NCBI RefSeq assembly: GCF_018860665.1
Contig: NZ_JAHKPK010000022.1
Span: 62,001 to 126,000, forward strand
DNA from: Pacificibacter marinus
Lineage (GTDB): Bacteria > Pseudomonadota > Alphaproteobacteria > Rhodobacterales > Rhodobacteraceae
DNA length: 64,000 nt
Direction of reading: 5' to 3'
Made by a program: the position numbers and the translations under genes. Shown here one piece after another: positions 28,911 through 37,328 of this stretch (the stretch's first letter is position 1; each line of letters opens with the position of its first letter). The notes beneath the pieces are model-generated. The model made no database searches. It saw nothing but the letters and a program-made list of their open reading frames with translations, and was not told the origin of the DNA.

Positions 28911-29161
28911 TTTCTACCCTCCCTCAATATTTCGTCGATCTGTTCGGGCGTAATGATCATCGCGTTGCCGATCCGAAAGCACGCGCCCAGTTTATTGGCC
29001 TTTTCTCGAAGGGTGCGCTCAGCAATGGATACCTGACGATGCTCCATTAACCAGCTGACCCATTCCGCCGGCGATTTTCCGTTGTCCAGAATTGCAGAGC
29101 CACAACGACCTCTGTTACTTGGGTTCGCCGGATAGCTATTTTGATGCATTCTATCACCCAT
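28775..29161 (-). CDS. Excisionase-like small HTH protein (copy 2)
   Basis: A 128-residue protein whose core (AEWVSWLMEHRQVSIAERTLREKANKLG then CFRIGNAMIITPEQIDEIL) aligns residue by residue with the protein of the adjacent upstream gene. The pattern, a helix-turn-helix followed by a short wing and Pro-Glu-His/Gln-helix, resembles excisionase or AlpA-type regulators. Its last 45 codons overlap the integrase start region in another frame; that tail may be spurious. The start at 29161 overlaps the preceding stop by 8 bp and follows AAAGG. Confidence 0.6.
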   Translation of the reverse strand: MGDRMHQNSYPANPSNRGRCGSAILDNGKSPAEWVSWLMEHRQVSIAERTLREKANKLGACFRIGNAMIITPEQIDEILREGRKCHSAHTKEGKFTGRKAGSSTTAAQSLAHTGEVHALLQRAARGTG

Positions 29162-29390
29162 GAGCCCAAACCTTTGTTGCTCGGCCACCCTTGCGCGTCT
29201 GCGCCCCTTCGACAGACAAGATCGTCTCCACATGCTCGGGCGAAAGAAGCATCGCGCGACCCAAGGCATAGTAGTGTCCACACGCACGCGCCTTGGCGCG
29301 CAATGCACGGGCTGAAATATCTGCGCCCTGTGAGCGCAACCTCTCGCACCAAATCTCTGGCGTTACTGCGTTCTCAAATGTATTGTTCAT
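29154..29390 (-). CDS. Excisionase-like small HTH protein (copy 1)
   Basis: A 78-residue protein, PEIWCERLRSQGADISARALRAKARACGHYYALGRAMLLSPEHVETIL, paralogous to the next gene. It is the first gene of a leftward xis-xis-int operon. The predicted role is binding near the attachment sites to direct excision, or acting as a regulator of int. It is divergent from the XRE regulator gene at 29528. Confidence 0.6.
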   Translation of the reverse strand: MNNTFENAVTPEIWCERLRSQGADISARALRAKARACGHYYALGRAMLLSPEHVETILSVEGAQTRKGGRATKVWAHG

Positions 29391-29527
29391 CTGCGCCTCC
29401 AGACTGCTTTCCTTAGCTAAATATGGGCGTCCAAAGTTGGTTAAGTAAATGATTTTATTTATGTTTCCTCATATTTAGGGAAAGCGGCCAAATCTGGCAG
29501 GTTGTCGATCAGATGAAGGAGCACTCA

Positions 29528-30229
29528 ATGCCATTCAGGTTCAAACCCGACCCAGAACAAGACAATTTAGTGATTCGTTCGACAATGTCTGCTCAGCAAA
29601 AGGGCTGGACTAGACGCAAGCAAATCGAACGCTCGCAAGCTGGTCAACAAACCGAAACTGAAGAAGCCCGAACCGCCGAGAGGCGCTACCGTCGGCGTGA
29701 AATGAGCCTTAGCCAAGGTCTTCGAAAGTATCGCGGACAGCGGGATCTGACCCAAGATCAAATGGCCGATGAACTAGGCTGCTCGATCCGAACCTATCGC
29801 AGATACGAGAGCGGGGAGCATGACATACCCAGCTCGCTTCTTTTGCAAATCCTAGCGCGCGGCGATGTAGACATACATGATCTGTTAAACGTCCGCCAAG
29901 ATCCAGTCTGGCCCGAAACACGCGACATGGTCATCGATCGCTACAACGAGGCGATGGCGTTGCTGTCAGAGCAAGATCTGTATTTGCCCGTTGATGCTGA
30001 ACGACCAGCTCGAAACATTGCGGGGGAAGTCGCAGAGCTTGGCGAAGCTAAGACAACCTCAGTTCTTACGCGGGTAAAAGAAGAATGGCGCAATCTGAAC
30101 CAGTGGTATCAGGACGGCGGCTGGGGTTGGGACGGCGTCGAAGATCACTGGAGTGAGGAACAAGAGGAGGAGCGTCGAGCGAAACGGCGAGCCCGTGATG
30201 CAAAAAAGAAGTATCCGGGTAGCGGTTAA
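29528..30229 (+). CDS. XRE-family transcriptional regulator
   Basis: A 233-residue protein with an N-terminal basic region, a central XRE helix-turn-helix (about residues 60-115: LSQGLRKYRGQRDLTQDQMADELGCSIRTYRRYESGEHDIPSSLLLQIL) and a long acidic/basic C-terminal tail ending EEERRAKRRARDAKKKY. The start at 29528 follows AAGGAG. Being divergent from the xis-int operon, it probably controls element excision. No other domain recognised. Confidence 0.7.
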   Translation: MPFRFKPDPEQDNLVIRSTMSAQQKGWTRRKQIERSQAGQQTETEEARTAERRYRRREMSLSQGLRKYRGQRDLTQDQMADELGCSIRTYRRYESGEHDIPSSLLLQILARGDVDIHDLLNVRQDPVWPETRDMVIDRYNEAMALLSEQDLYLPVDAERPARNIAGEVAELGEAKTTSVLTRVKEEWRNLNQWYQDGGWGWDGVEDHWSEEQEEERRAKRRARDAKKKYPGSG

Positions 30230-30535
30230 CGCGGTCTTAAGTCTCCTGCTAAGTAGCACAAAGACCTGTCGCGATGTCCTAGATTTGATGGAGTAAATAT
30301 GTTGATTGTGATTGACTGACCTTCTCCCCAAGTTCCCTCCAGCTTTGCGCGGTGTCCTTGGGGCGCAAGTCAACGCGAACGGCCCTAAGCCGCCGTCCAC
30401 CTAGAGAGCTAGTTGCTGCAGAGCGGCTCGTCGAACCGGACGTTCGTGCATCGCGCAGCATTTTTCGGCTCAAAACGTTGACCCGTGGGGCCAAATCGTG
30501 GGTAGTCGCGTCGACCTTACTGATGGGTCAAGATC
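30230..30535. other. Non-coding stretch between the XRE and HipB-like genes
   Basis: About 300 bases with only Arg/Ser-rich shadow frames on both strands. In particular there is no HipA toxin sequence following the HipB-like gene on the minus strand. I see no clear terminator. Confidence 0.5.
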
Positions 30536-30760
30536 CTAGTAAAATTGACTTTTTCGCACCACGAGCTCGAGTTCGTTCGCCTCTAGCAAGGATAGTACTG
30601 TTTCTAACCGTACACCCTGATCACCATTTTCTACTTTTGAAACCGTTGCCTGCCGAAGGTCAGCGCGTTCCGCGATTTCAGCCTGAGTAGAGGCGGAAGC
30701 CTTTCTAGCTTCGGCGAGCAGAGCACCCAAGCGTTGCGGGCTAGAAATCAGGCTGGTCAT
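30536..30760 (-). CDS. HipB-like HTH regulator without a HipA partner
   Basis: A 74-residue XRE protein: LGALLAEARKASASTQAEIAERADLRQATVSKVENGDQGVRLETVLSLLEANELELVV. The match is to HipB/Y4mF-type antitoxins, including the C-terminal strand that normally dimerises. No toxin gene is adjacent on either side. It faces hsdR across a short intergenic region with a perfect inverted repeat, so it is more likely a controller of the restriction operon than a functional antitoxin; this is inference. Confidence 0.75.
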   Translation of the reverse strand: MTSLISSPQRLGALLAEARKASASTQAEIAERADLRQATVSKVENGDQGVRLETVLSLLEANELELVVRKSQFY

Positions 30761-30795
30761 CGCACGTCCATTGTAGAAAAGATTACACTAGCTAG

Positions 30796-30815
30796 TATAC
30801 GCTTTTGCGTATAAT
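30796..30815 (+). promoter_or_regulatory. Putative hsdR promoter with overlapping operator
   Basis: A perfect 7-bp inverted repeat TATACGC...GCGTATA with a four-base spacer (30796-30813) overlaps a consensus TATAAT at 30810-30815, placed about 50 bp before hsdR. A second 10-bp palindrome ACTAGCTAGT (30787-30796) abuts it. The position would let a bound repressor block hsdR transcription. The likely ligand is the adjacent HipB-like protein. Confidence 0.55.
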
Positions 30816-30863
30816 TGTACAGCATCAGAACCTTCGCTCTGTACAACATCGCAAAGGGAATTT

Positions 30864-33236
30864 TTGGAGTATTTGAAGCAAATGTCGCTGCCCCCTGGAG
30901 AGAAGAAGAATCTCAGTGAGTCCGATATCTGTGACCTCTATATTACTCCAGCACTGAAACGCGCTGGCTGGGATCAGTTGACCCAGATAAGGCGAGAAGT
31001 GACTTTGACGCCGGGGCCAATCATCGTCCGCGGGAACATGTCTTCCCGCAACAAGAAGAAAAAGAAATTTGCCGATTATGTCCTATCTTGGGAGCCGTCT
31101 CTTCCAGTGGCTGTATTGGAGGCCAAAGACAACAACCATTCTGTAGGACACGGGATGCAGCAGGCGCTTGGCTACGCCGAGATCATGCAGATTCCAACGG
31201 CTTTCAGTTCAAATGGCGATGGTTTCGAACAACACAACAAGCACCCAAGTGCCGGCGAAGAAATTGAAACATCTCTTTCTTTGACTGCGTTCCCAGACCC
31301 CCAAACCCTTTGGGCACGTTACAAATCATTCCGTGGCATTGAAGGTGGTGAGCAAACCTTGCTGATGGAGCCATACCATGATGACGGGTCAGGCAAAGAG
31401 CCGAGGTATTATCAGGCCGAAGCGATCAACCGCACCATTGAAGCTGTCGCGAAGGGCAAGAATCGAGTGCTATTGGTCATGGCGACCGGAACCGGCAAGA
31501 CCTACACGACCTTTCAGATCATTTGGCGGCTTTGGAAGGCTGGTGCTGCAAAGCGCATCTTGTTTTTGGCTGATCGTAACATTCTTGTTGATCAGACACT
31601 TGTGAATGACTTTAAGCCCTTTGGTTCTGTGATGACCAAAATTGGAAGTCGGAGGATTGATCCGTCTTATGAAATACACTTGGGTCTATACCAGTCACTT
31701 ACGGGCCGTGAGGAAGGTGACAAGACGTTCAAGACCGTTTCTCCAGACTTCTTTGATTTAATCGTCGTAGATGAGTGTCATCGCGGAAGTGCATCTGAAA
31801 ACTCGGAGTGGCGTGAAATCCTAGAGTATTTCGAGGGTGCCATACAGATTGGTTTGACGGCGACGCCAAAGGAAACCAAGGATGTCTCAAGCAGCACCTA
31901 TTTCGGCGAACCAGCCTACACCTATAGTCTAAAACAAGGGATCGAAGACGGGTTTCTAGCGCCTTACAAAGTAGTTAAAATCGATATCGATAAAGATGTC
32001 GAAGGTTGGACCCCGCCGCTTGGCGCCATCGATGATCTCGGTAACCCGCTTGAAGACCGACAGTACAACCAGAAAGACATGGATCGACTTCTGGTGCTGA
32101 ACCAACGCACCAAGCTGGTTGCAGCGCGGGTGATACAGCTCCTCAACGCGACTGACCCTTTCAGCAAGACCATCATCTTTTGCGAAGACATCGACCACGC
32201 TGAGCGGATGCGCAAGGCAATCGTAAACGCTGCCGGCCAGATCGCGATTGATAATCCGCAATATGTAAGGCGTATCACCGGCGATACTAAGGAGGATGGC
32301 AAAGCCGCTTTGGACAACTTCATCGACCCGGAAAGCAAGTTTCCCGTCATTGCTACAACATCCGAAATGCTTACCACCGGCGTAGATGCGAAGACCTGCA
32401 AGCTGATAGTCCTCGATAAAACGATCACATCCATGACCACCTTTAAGCAAATTATTGGGCGAGGAACTCGCGTCGATGAGGAGCATGGCAAGTGGTACTT
32501 CACCATCATGGATTTCAAAAAAGCAACAGAGCTCTTTAACGACCCGGATTTTGACGGGGAAGCGGTCGTAATCTACGAGCCAGGCGATAATGATCCACCC
32601 GAACCTCCTGATCCCCCAATTGATCCGGAAGACGATCATTTGGAACCGCCAGATAGTACTGGCATAACCAAGCTGGTCGTCAGCGGCGTCGAAGTGGAGA
32701 TCATTGCGGAACGAGTCAGCTTCATTGGTCCCGACGGTGCCTTGATCACGGAATCTTACAAGGAATTTGCGCGGAAACAGATTTTGACGGAGTTTTCGTC
32801 CTTGGACGACTTCATCCGCAAGTGGAACGACGCTGACAAGAAGGCCGCGATCATCCAAGAGCTGGAGGAGCATGGCATCTTGTTGGAGAACTTGGCCGAA
32901 GAGGTCGGTAAGGATTTCGGCGATTTCGATCTGCTCTGCCACATCGCATACGACCAGCCGCCCCTCACACGCGCGGAGCGTGCCAAAAACGTCAAGAAGC
33001 GCAACTACTTCACAAAATACGGCGACGAGGTCCGCAAGGTTCTGTGGGCGCTTCTGGACAAGTATGCAGACGAAGGGGTGAGCACAATCGAAGACGCCCG
33101 CGTCTTGCGTCTTGACCCCTTCGATGAGATTGGAACACCGGTCGAGATCATCCGCGATGTGTTCGGCGGCAAAGAACAATACGAACAAGCCGTTAGAGAG
33201 CTTGAGCAACAGATATACAGACAGGCGGACGGATAA
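30864..33236 (+). CDS. hsdR: Type I restriction enzyme R subunit (EcoEI-like)
   Basis: The motor and nuclease subunit. The N-terminal PD-(D/E)xK nuclease is visible as FADYVLSW...LPVAVLEAKDNN (Asp, then Glu-Ala-Lys). The helicase has Walker A VMATGTGKTYTTF near residue 205, DECH with HRGSASENSEW, TATPKE, and the RecA2 motif QIIGRGTRVD. The C-terminal domain matches the EcoEI R family, and 790 residues is normal for that shorter type. The start is TTG 30864 with AAAGGG before it; ATG 30882 is possible. First gene of a five-gene operon; hsdM begins on the next base. Confidence 0.93.
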   Translation: MEYLKQMSLPPGEKKNLSESDICDLYITPALKRAGWDQLTQIRREVTLTPGPIIVRGNMSSRNKKKKKFADYVLSWEPSLPVAVLEAKDNNHSVGHGMQQALGYAEIMQIPTAFSSNGDGFEQHNKHPSAGEEIETSLSLTAFPDPQTLWARYKSFRGIEGGEQTLLMEPYHDDGSGKEPRYYQAEAINRTIEAVAKGKNRVLLVMATGTGKTYTTFQIIWRLWKAGAAKRILFLADRNILVDQTLVNDFKPFGSVMTKIGSRRIDPSYEIHLGLYQSLTGREEGDKTFKTVSPDFFDLIVVDECHRGSASENSEWREILEYFEGAIQIGLTATPKETKDVSSSTYFGEPAYTYSLKQGIEDGFLAPYKVVKIDIDKDVEGWTPPLGAIDDLGNPLEDRQYNQKDMDRLLVLNQRTKLVAARVIQLLNATDPFSKTIIFCEDIDHAERMRKAIVNAAGQIAIDNPQYVRRITGDTKEDGKAALDNFIDPESKFPVIATTSEMLTTGVDAKTCKLIVLDKTITSMTTFKQIIGRGTRVDEEHGKWYFTIMDFKKATELFNDPDFDGEAVVIYEPGDNDPPEPPDPPIDPEDDHLEPPDSTGITKLVVSGVEVEIIAERVSFIGPDGALITESYKEFARKQILTEFSSLDDFIRKWNDADKKAAIIQELEEHGILLENLAEEVGKDFGDFDLLCHIAYDQPPLTRAERAKNVKKRNYFTKYGDEVRKVLWALLDKYADEGVSTIEDARVLRLDPFDEIGTPVEIIRDVFGGKEQYEQAVRELEQQIYRQADG

Positions 33237-34715
33237 ATGGGTGATCTTACCAGCATCATTAAGGCGATACAGGACATCATGCGCAAAGACGTGGGTGTCG
33301 ATGGTGATGCGCAGCGCATCGGCCAGATGGTGTGGATGTTCTTCCTAAAGATTCTCGATGACCGCGAACAGGAACTTGAACTCATCGATGACGACTTTGT
33401 GTCGGCTCTTCCCGACAATCTGCGCTGGCGCAATTGGGCGGGCGAACGCGAAGGCCTGACCGGCGAAGGCCTGTTTGACTTTGTGCAAGATACGCTTTTT
33501 CCAAAGCTGAAGGCTCCTGTGAAGACGCAAGGCCCGCAGCGAGAACAGGCGTTAATCATCCAGCGCGTCTTCGAGAACGCATACAACTACATGAAATCCG
33601 GCACGTTGCTGCGGCAGGTCATTAACAAGATCAACGAGGTCGATTTCAACAACCGCGAAGACTGGCACACTTTTGGCGGCATTTATGAGCAAATCCTGCG
33701 CGACCTGCAAAGTGCGGGCAATGCTGGCGAATTCTATACACCCCGCGCAGTGACCCGCTTCATCGTGAACCGCGTTGACCCTAAGTTGGATGAAACCGTC
33801 TTCGACCCTGCCTGCGGGACGGGCGGTTTTCTGACTTGCGCAATCGATCATAAAAAAGAGCATTACGCCAAGACCAGCAAGGACCGCCAGCAGCTCGCAA
33901 AGACCATCAAGGGGGTCGAGAAAAAGCCGCTGCCTTACATGCTCTGCATGACCAACATGATCCTGCATGGGATTGACAGCCCCTCGAACATCCGCCTCGA
34001 TAACACGTTGGCCAAACCCTACCGCGACTATGGCGACAAGGACCGCGTACACTGTATCATCACCAACCCGCCCTTTGGTGGGATCGAGGAAGACGGGATC
34101 GAGCAGAACTTCCCCGCAGGCCTGCGCACCCGCGAAACAGCTGATCTGTTCATCGCGGTCATCATCAAGCTGCTCAAGAAACACGGCCGCGCCGCTGTCG
34201 TCCTGCCTGATGGCTTTCTGTTTGGCGAAGGCACGAAGACACGGCTGAAAGAGTCACTTTTGACCGAGTGCAATCTGCACACCATCGTCCGCCTGCCCAA
34301 CGGCGTGTTCAACCCCTACACGGGCATCAAGACCAACATCTTGTTCTTCACCAAGGGTGAACCGACGACGGATGTCTGGTTCTACGAACACCCCTATCCA
34401 GAAGGTGTGAAAAACTACAACAAATCCAAGCCCATGCAGTTCGCGGAGTTCCAGCCCGAGATCGACTGGTGGGGTGATGAGGCCGATGGGTTCAAGGCCC
34501 GCAAGGAGACCAATCAGGCGTGGAAACGCAGCGTGGAATACTTCGAACAGCGTGGTTTCAATCTCGACGACAAGAACCCGTTTGAGGCTGCGAAGAAAAA
34601 CTTGGACCCTGACGATCTGTTGGAGGACTACCGGATCGCGCAGGACGACATTCAAAAGCTGCGTGATCAGTTGAAGTCCATCTTGTCGGATGCGCTAAAT
34701 GGGGGCCGCCCGTGA
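33237..34715 (+). CDS. hsdM: Type I restriction-modification M subunit
   Basis: The N6-adenine methyltransferase subunit. The N-terminal HsdM domain (about residues 5-130) is followed by the MTase: AGEFYTPRAVTRFIV, the SAM site VFDPACGTGGFLTCA and the catalytic NPPF in CIITNPPFGGIEEDGIEQ. It starts directly after the hsdR stop and overlaps hsdS by 4 bp (GTGA). Forms the M2S methylase with HsdS, and R2M2S with HsdR for restriction. Confidence 0.95.
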   Translation: MGDLTSIIKAIQDIMRKDVGVDGDAQRIGQMVWMFFLKILDDREQELELIDDDFVSALPDNLRWRNWAGEREGLTGEGLFDFVQDTLFPKLKAPVKTQGPQREQALIIQRVFENAYNYMKSGTLLRQVINKINEVDFNNREDWHTFGGIYEQILRDLQSAGNAGEFYTPRAVTRFIVNRVDPKLDETVFDPACGTGGFLTCAIDHKKEHYAKTSKDRQQLAKTIKGVEKKPLPYMLCMTNMILHGIDSPSNIRLDNTLAKPYRDYGDKDRVHCIITNPPFGGIEEDGIEQNFPAGLRTRETADLFIAVIIKLLKKHGRAAVVLPDGFLFGEGTKTRLKESLLTECNLHTIVRLPNGVFNPYTGIKTNILFFTKGEPTTDVWFYEHPYPEGVKNYNKSKPMQFAEFQPEIDWWGDEADGFKARKETNQAWKRSVEYFEQRGFNLDDKNPFEAAKKNLDPDDLLEDYRIAQDDIQKLRDQLKSILSDALNGGRP

Positions 34716-36466
34716 CAGATGTGAACCAGCTGATCACCGACCATCTGGATATCTGGACGGCGGCGACCGAAAAGAAATCCAGTGCAGGACGAGGCAATGG
34801 AGGCAGTGTCAGCCTTCATGGGATCAAGAAGCTGCGGGAATTAATCCTGGAGCTAGCAGTGCGGGGCAAGTTGGTTCCGCAAGATGATACCGATGTTCCT
34901 GCGGATGGATTGCTTGACCAACTGCATCTTCAACAGGCCCAGATGTTTGCCAAGGGCATCATCAAGAAACCCAAGCCGGTTGCCAAGATCGCCGCATCAG
35001 AACTTCCTTTTGAACTTCCGCGCGGCTGGACATGGTGCCGCGTATCTCAGCTTGGCCACGATTGGGGGCAGAAGGTTCCCGAAAGCCAGTTTACCTACAT
35101 CGACGTTGGTTCCATCAATAAAGAGCTGGGGCTGGTTTCTGAGCCAACGGTTCTTGAGGCGAGCAAAGCGCCATCACGGGCGCGCAAGTTGGTTCGGAAT
35201 GGGACCGTCGTCTATTCCACGGTTCGCCCATATTTGCTGAATATTGCGGTCATCACGGAGACCTTTGAACCTGAGCCGATTGCGAGCACCGCCTTTGCTA
35301 TCGTGCATCCATTCGACGGAGTCTCGGCCTCTTACCTATATCGCTATTTCCGCTCACCAACCTTCATCTCCTATGTTGAAGGGTGCCAAACTGGTATCGC
35401 GTATCCGGCCATTAACGATAAACAGTTCTTCTCTGGCTTGGTGCCGCTTCCACCTACCGAAGAACAACACCGCATCGTAGCCAAGGTGGATGAACTGATG
35501 GCGCTGTGTGATGCGTTGGAGCGGCAGGCCGAGGACAGCCTTAAGGCGCATCAAACCCTCGTCGACACCTGCCTCGCCACCCTCACCAACAGCCAAACCC
35601 CCGAAGACCTCACCCAAAACTGGATCCGCATCGAAGCCCACTTCGACACGCTGTTTACGACAGAGGAGAGCTTGGCGGAACTGGACAAAACAGTTCTTCA
35701 GCTTGGCATGATGGGTCTTCTAGTAAAGCAAGACCTATCAATAAGTAGTATAAGTTTACTTGAAACTGCTAGGAAAACGCGTGCGGCTCTTGTCGCCAGA
35801 AAAGAAGCAAAAGCCTTTAAGGCTAAGGCAACTAGTGAAGTTTTGGACTGGCCGTTTATTCTACCAAGTAGCTGGTCTTGGCTAAGACTCGGGGAAGCTG
35901 CCGTTCTAATCACAAAGGGCTCATCTCCAAAATGGCAAGGTGTTTCCTACACTGATGATCCAAGTGAGGTCATGTTTGTGACTAGTGAAAATGTAGGCCG
36001 TTTCGAAATGCTTCTCGACAACCCGAAATTTGTTGAGAGAAAGTTCAATACAGTTGAGCCTCGTTCTATTTTGAAGGCCGGTGATTACCTAATGAACATT
36101 GTCGGTGCGTCCATAGGTAGAACGGCTATTTACCCTGGTCCTGATGGTGCGAACATTAATCAAGCAGTTTGCTTGATACGAGTTCTTCCAGGGCTTTTTG
36201 ATTCTCGATTTTTGATAGCGTTCTTCAATAGCGAATTTTGTCGCGGCTATATGTTTGACAAACAAGTTGATAACGCACGCGCAAACTTGAGCATGGGAAA
36301 TATCTCACAGTTTCTGATCCCAGTTCCACCCATCGAAGAACAAGTGGCCATAGCTGAAAAGCTTGAACTTCTTTCTGGCTTAAGTTCCAATTTATCGAGA
36401 CGACTTCAAGCTCGCGCAGTGCTTTCAAAGTCACTGGCCGATACCCTTACCTCCAAAATTCATTGA
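34712..36466 (+). CDS. hsdS: Type I restriction-modification specificity subunit
   Basis: A 584-residue protein with two target recognition domains: TRD1 from about residue 100 (LPFELPRGWTWCRVSQLG) to 245 and TRD2 from about 380 (WPFILPSSWSWLRLGEAA) to 510, each followed by a conserved PPxEEQ spacer helix. It starts at GTG 34712, overlapping hsdM. From about 35,725 the base composition becomes clearly AT-richer and codon use shifts, exactly where TRD2 begins, which suggests a replaced TRD and a new half-site specificity. Confidence 0.92.
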   Translation: MTDVNQLITDHLDIWTAATEKKSSAGRGNGGSVSLHGIKKLRELILELAVRGKLVPQDDTDVPADGLLDQLHLQQAQMFAKGIIKKPKPVAKIAASELPFELPRGWTWCRVSQLGHDWGQKVPESQFTYIDVGSINKELGLVSEPTVLEASKAPSRARKLVRNGTVVYSTVRPYLLNIAVITETFEPEPIASTAFAIVHPFDGVSASYLYRYFRSPTFISYVEGCQTGIAYPAINDKQFFSGLVPLPPTEEQHRIVAKVDELMALCDALERQAEDSLKAHQTLVDTCLATLTNSQTPEDLTQNWIRIEAHFDTLFTTEESLAELDKTVLQLGMMGLLVKQDLSISSISLLETARKTRAALVARKEAKAFKAKATSEVLDWPFILPSSWSWLRLGEAAVLITKGSSPKWQGVSYTDDPSEVMFVTSENVGRFEMLLDNPKFVERKFNTVEPRSILKAGDYLMNIVGASIGRTAIYPGPDGANINQAVCLIRVLPGLFDSRFLIAFFNSEFCRGYMFDKQVDNARANLSMGNISQFLIPVPPIEEQVAIAEKLELLSGLSSNLSRRLQARAVLSKSLADTLTSKIH

Positions 36467-36557
36467 GAAAACATGCATTTAAGTTCTGTCTTATGCCACG
36501 AACGTACGAAACTTGTGAAAGTTCTCTCAACCTCTCGTCTTTGCGCGAGGTTTGCTG

Positions 36558-37319
36558 ATGCCCTGGCCTGATTTCACCGAACTGACTTTTGGCTTCGCTT
36601 TCCTACGCGAGCTGGAACAAAACTATGTGCTTGACGGCAAGTTCCCCAAAGCCCCCGACTTTATCAGCCAAGGCGCAGAGGCGACGAAGGGCTATGATGT
36701 CGAGGTCACCCTTGACGGATCAACACCCGTCTTCTTCCAGCTGAAGCGCTCCTATGTCCTGGAGCGCAAAAGCGCACGGGAGATAAAGGATGGGCTTTAC
36801 GCGGATCCTAAGGTCTATCGCATGAATCTGCACAAGAATGGCAAGTACCGCCAACACAAGGCGCTGCAGGGGCTCGAAGCGCTCGGCAACGCCGTCTTCT
36901 ACGTGACCAGCCAGATACACACCCCCAAGGAATTCTCAGACGCCTACAGCGCCGGAACGGTTGTGTCCCAGGCCTCGGCCATGTTCGCGCCCAATGAGAT
37001 CATTTTGCCGGACGACACGAAGGATCATCACGTCAGCTTCAAGCCGAATGATAGTTTTGGCTACGTGTATTCCAAAGAACCGCACCCGTTTGAACGAAAG
37101 TTTCAGAGCCTTGATAGCTGGCTTCCGGTCGTTGGGCAGCGCGCGCAGAGTGCGATTGAGAACCGGCAACTGCTTGAAAAGACTGTTGAGTTCTTGAAGA
37201 AGAAACGAAGGCCTCGCGATCCGGTTCTGCAGATGATCCGCGACCAACCGCTCGAAGCCCAAGCCGCGATCCTCGCCTATTTTATCCTCGACGCCCAACT
37301 GACCTTCGTGAAGACATAA
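36558..37319 (+). CDS. Nuclease-like protein with Q-x-K motif, unknown family
   Basis: A 253-residue protein with no family I can name. Residues 45-63 read GYDVEVTL...VFFQLKRS: an Asp (47) on one strand followed 14 residues later by Gln61-x-Lys63, the variant active-site pattern of Mrr-like and other PD-(D/E)xK nucleases; an N-terminal helix offers Glu18/Glu20. The C-terminal half is helical and basic (RRPRDPVLQMIRDQPLEAQAAIL). It starts at ATG 36558 with GAGG seven bases upstream, 91 bp after hsdS and 9 bp before the OLD-like gene. A defence nuclease acting with the next gene is inferred. Confidence 0.6.
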   Translation: MPWPDFTELTFGFAFLRELEQNYVLDGKFPKAPDFISQGAEATKGYDVEVTLDGSTPVFFQLKRSYVLERKSAREIKDGLYADPKVYRMNLHKNGKYRQHKALQGLEALGNAVFYVTSQIHTPKEFSDAYSAGTVVSQASAMFAPNEIILPDDTKDHHVSFKPNDSFGYVYSKEPHPFERKFQSLDSWLPVVGQRAQSAIENRQLLEKTVEFLKKKRRPRDPVLQMIRDQPLEAQAAILAYFILDAQLTFVKT

Positions 37320-37328
37320 GGGAAATCT

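Noticed and set aside
30230-30535. HipA toxin remnant downstream of the HipB-like gene
   Set aside because: No HipA-like sequence is seen in any frame, so a toxin-antitoxin pair is not supported.
31956-33209. A 417-codon open frame antisense to hsdR
   Set aside because: It runs opposite to a well-supported hsdR with clear helicase motifs, has no family-like segments and no ribosome site.
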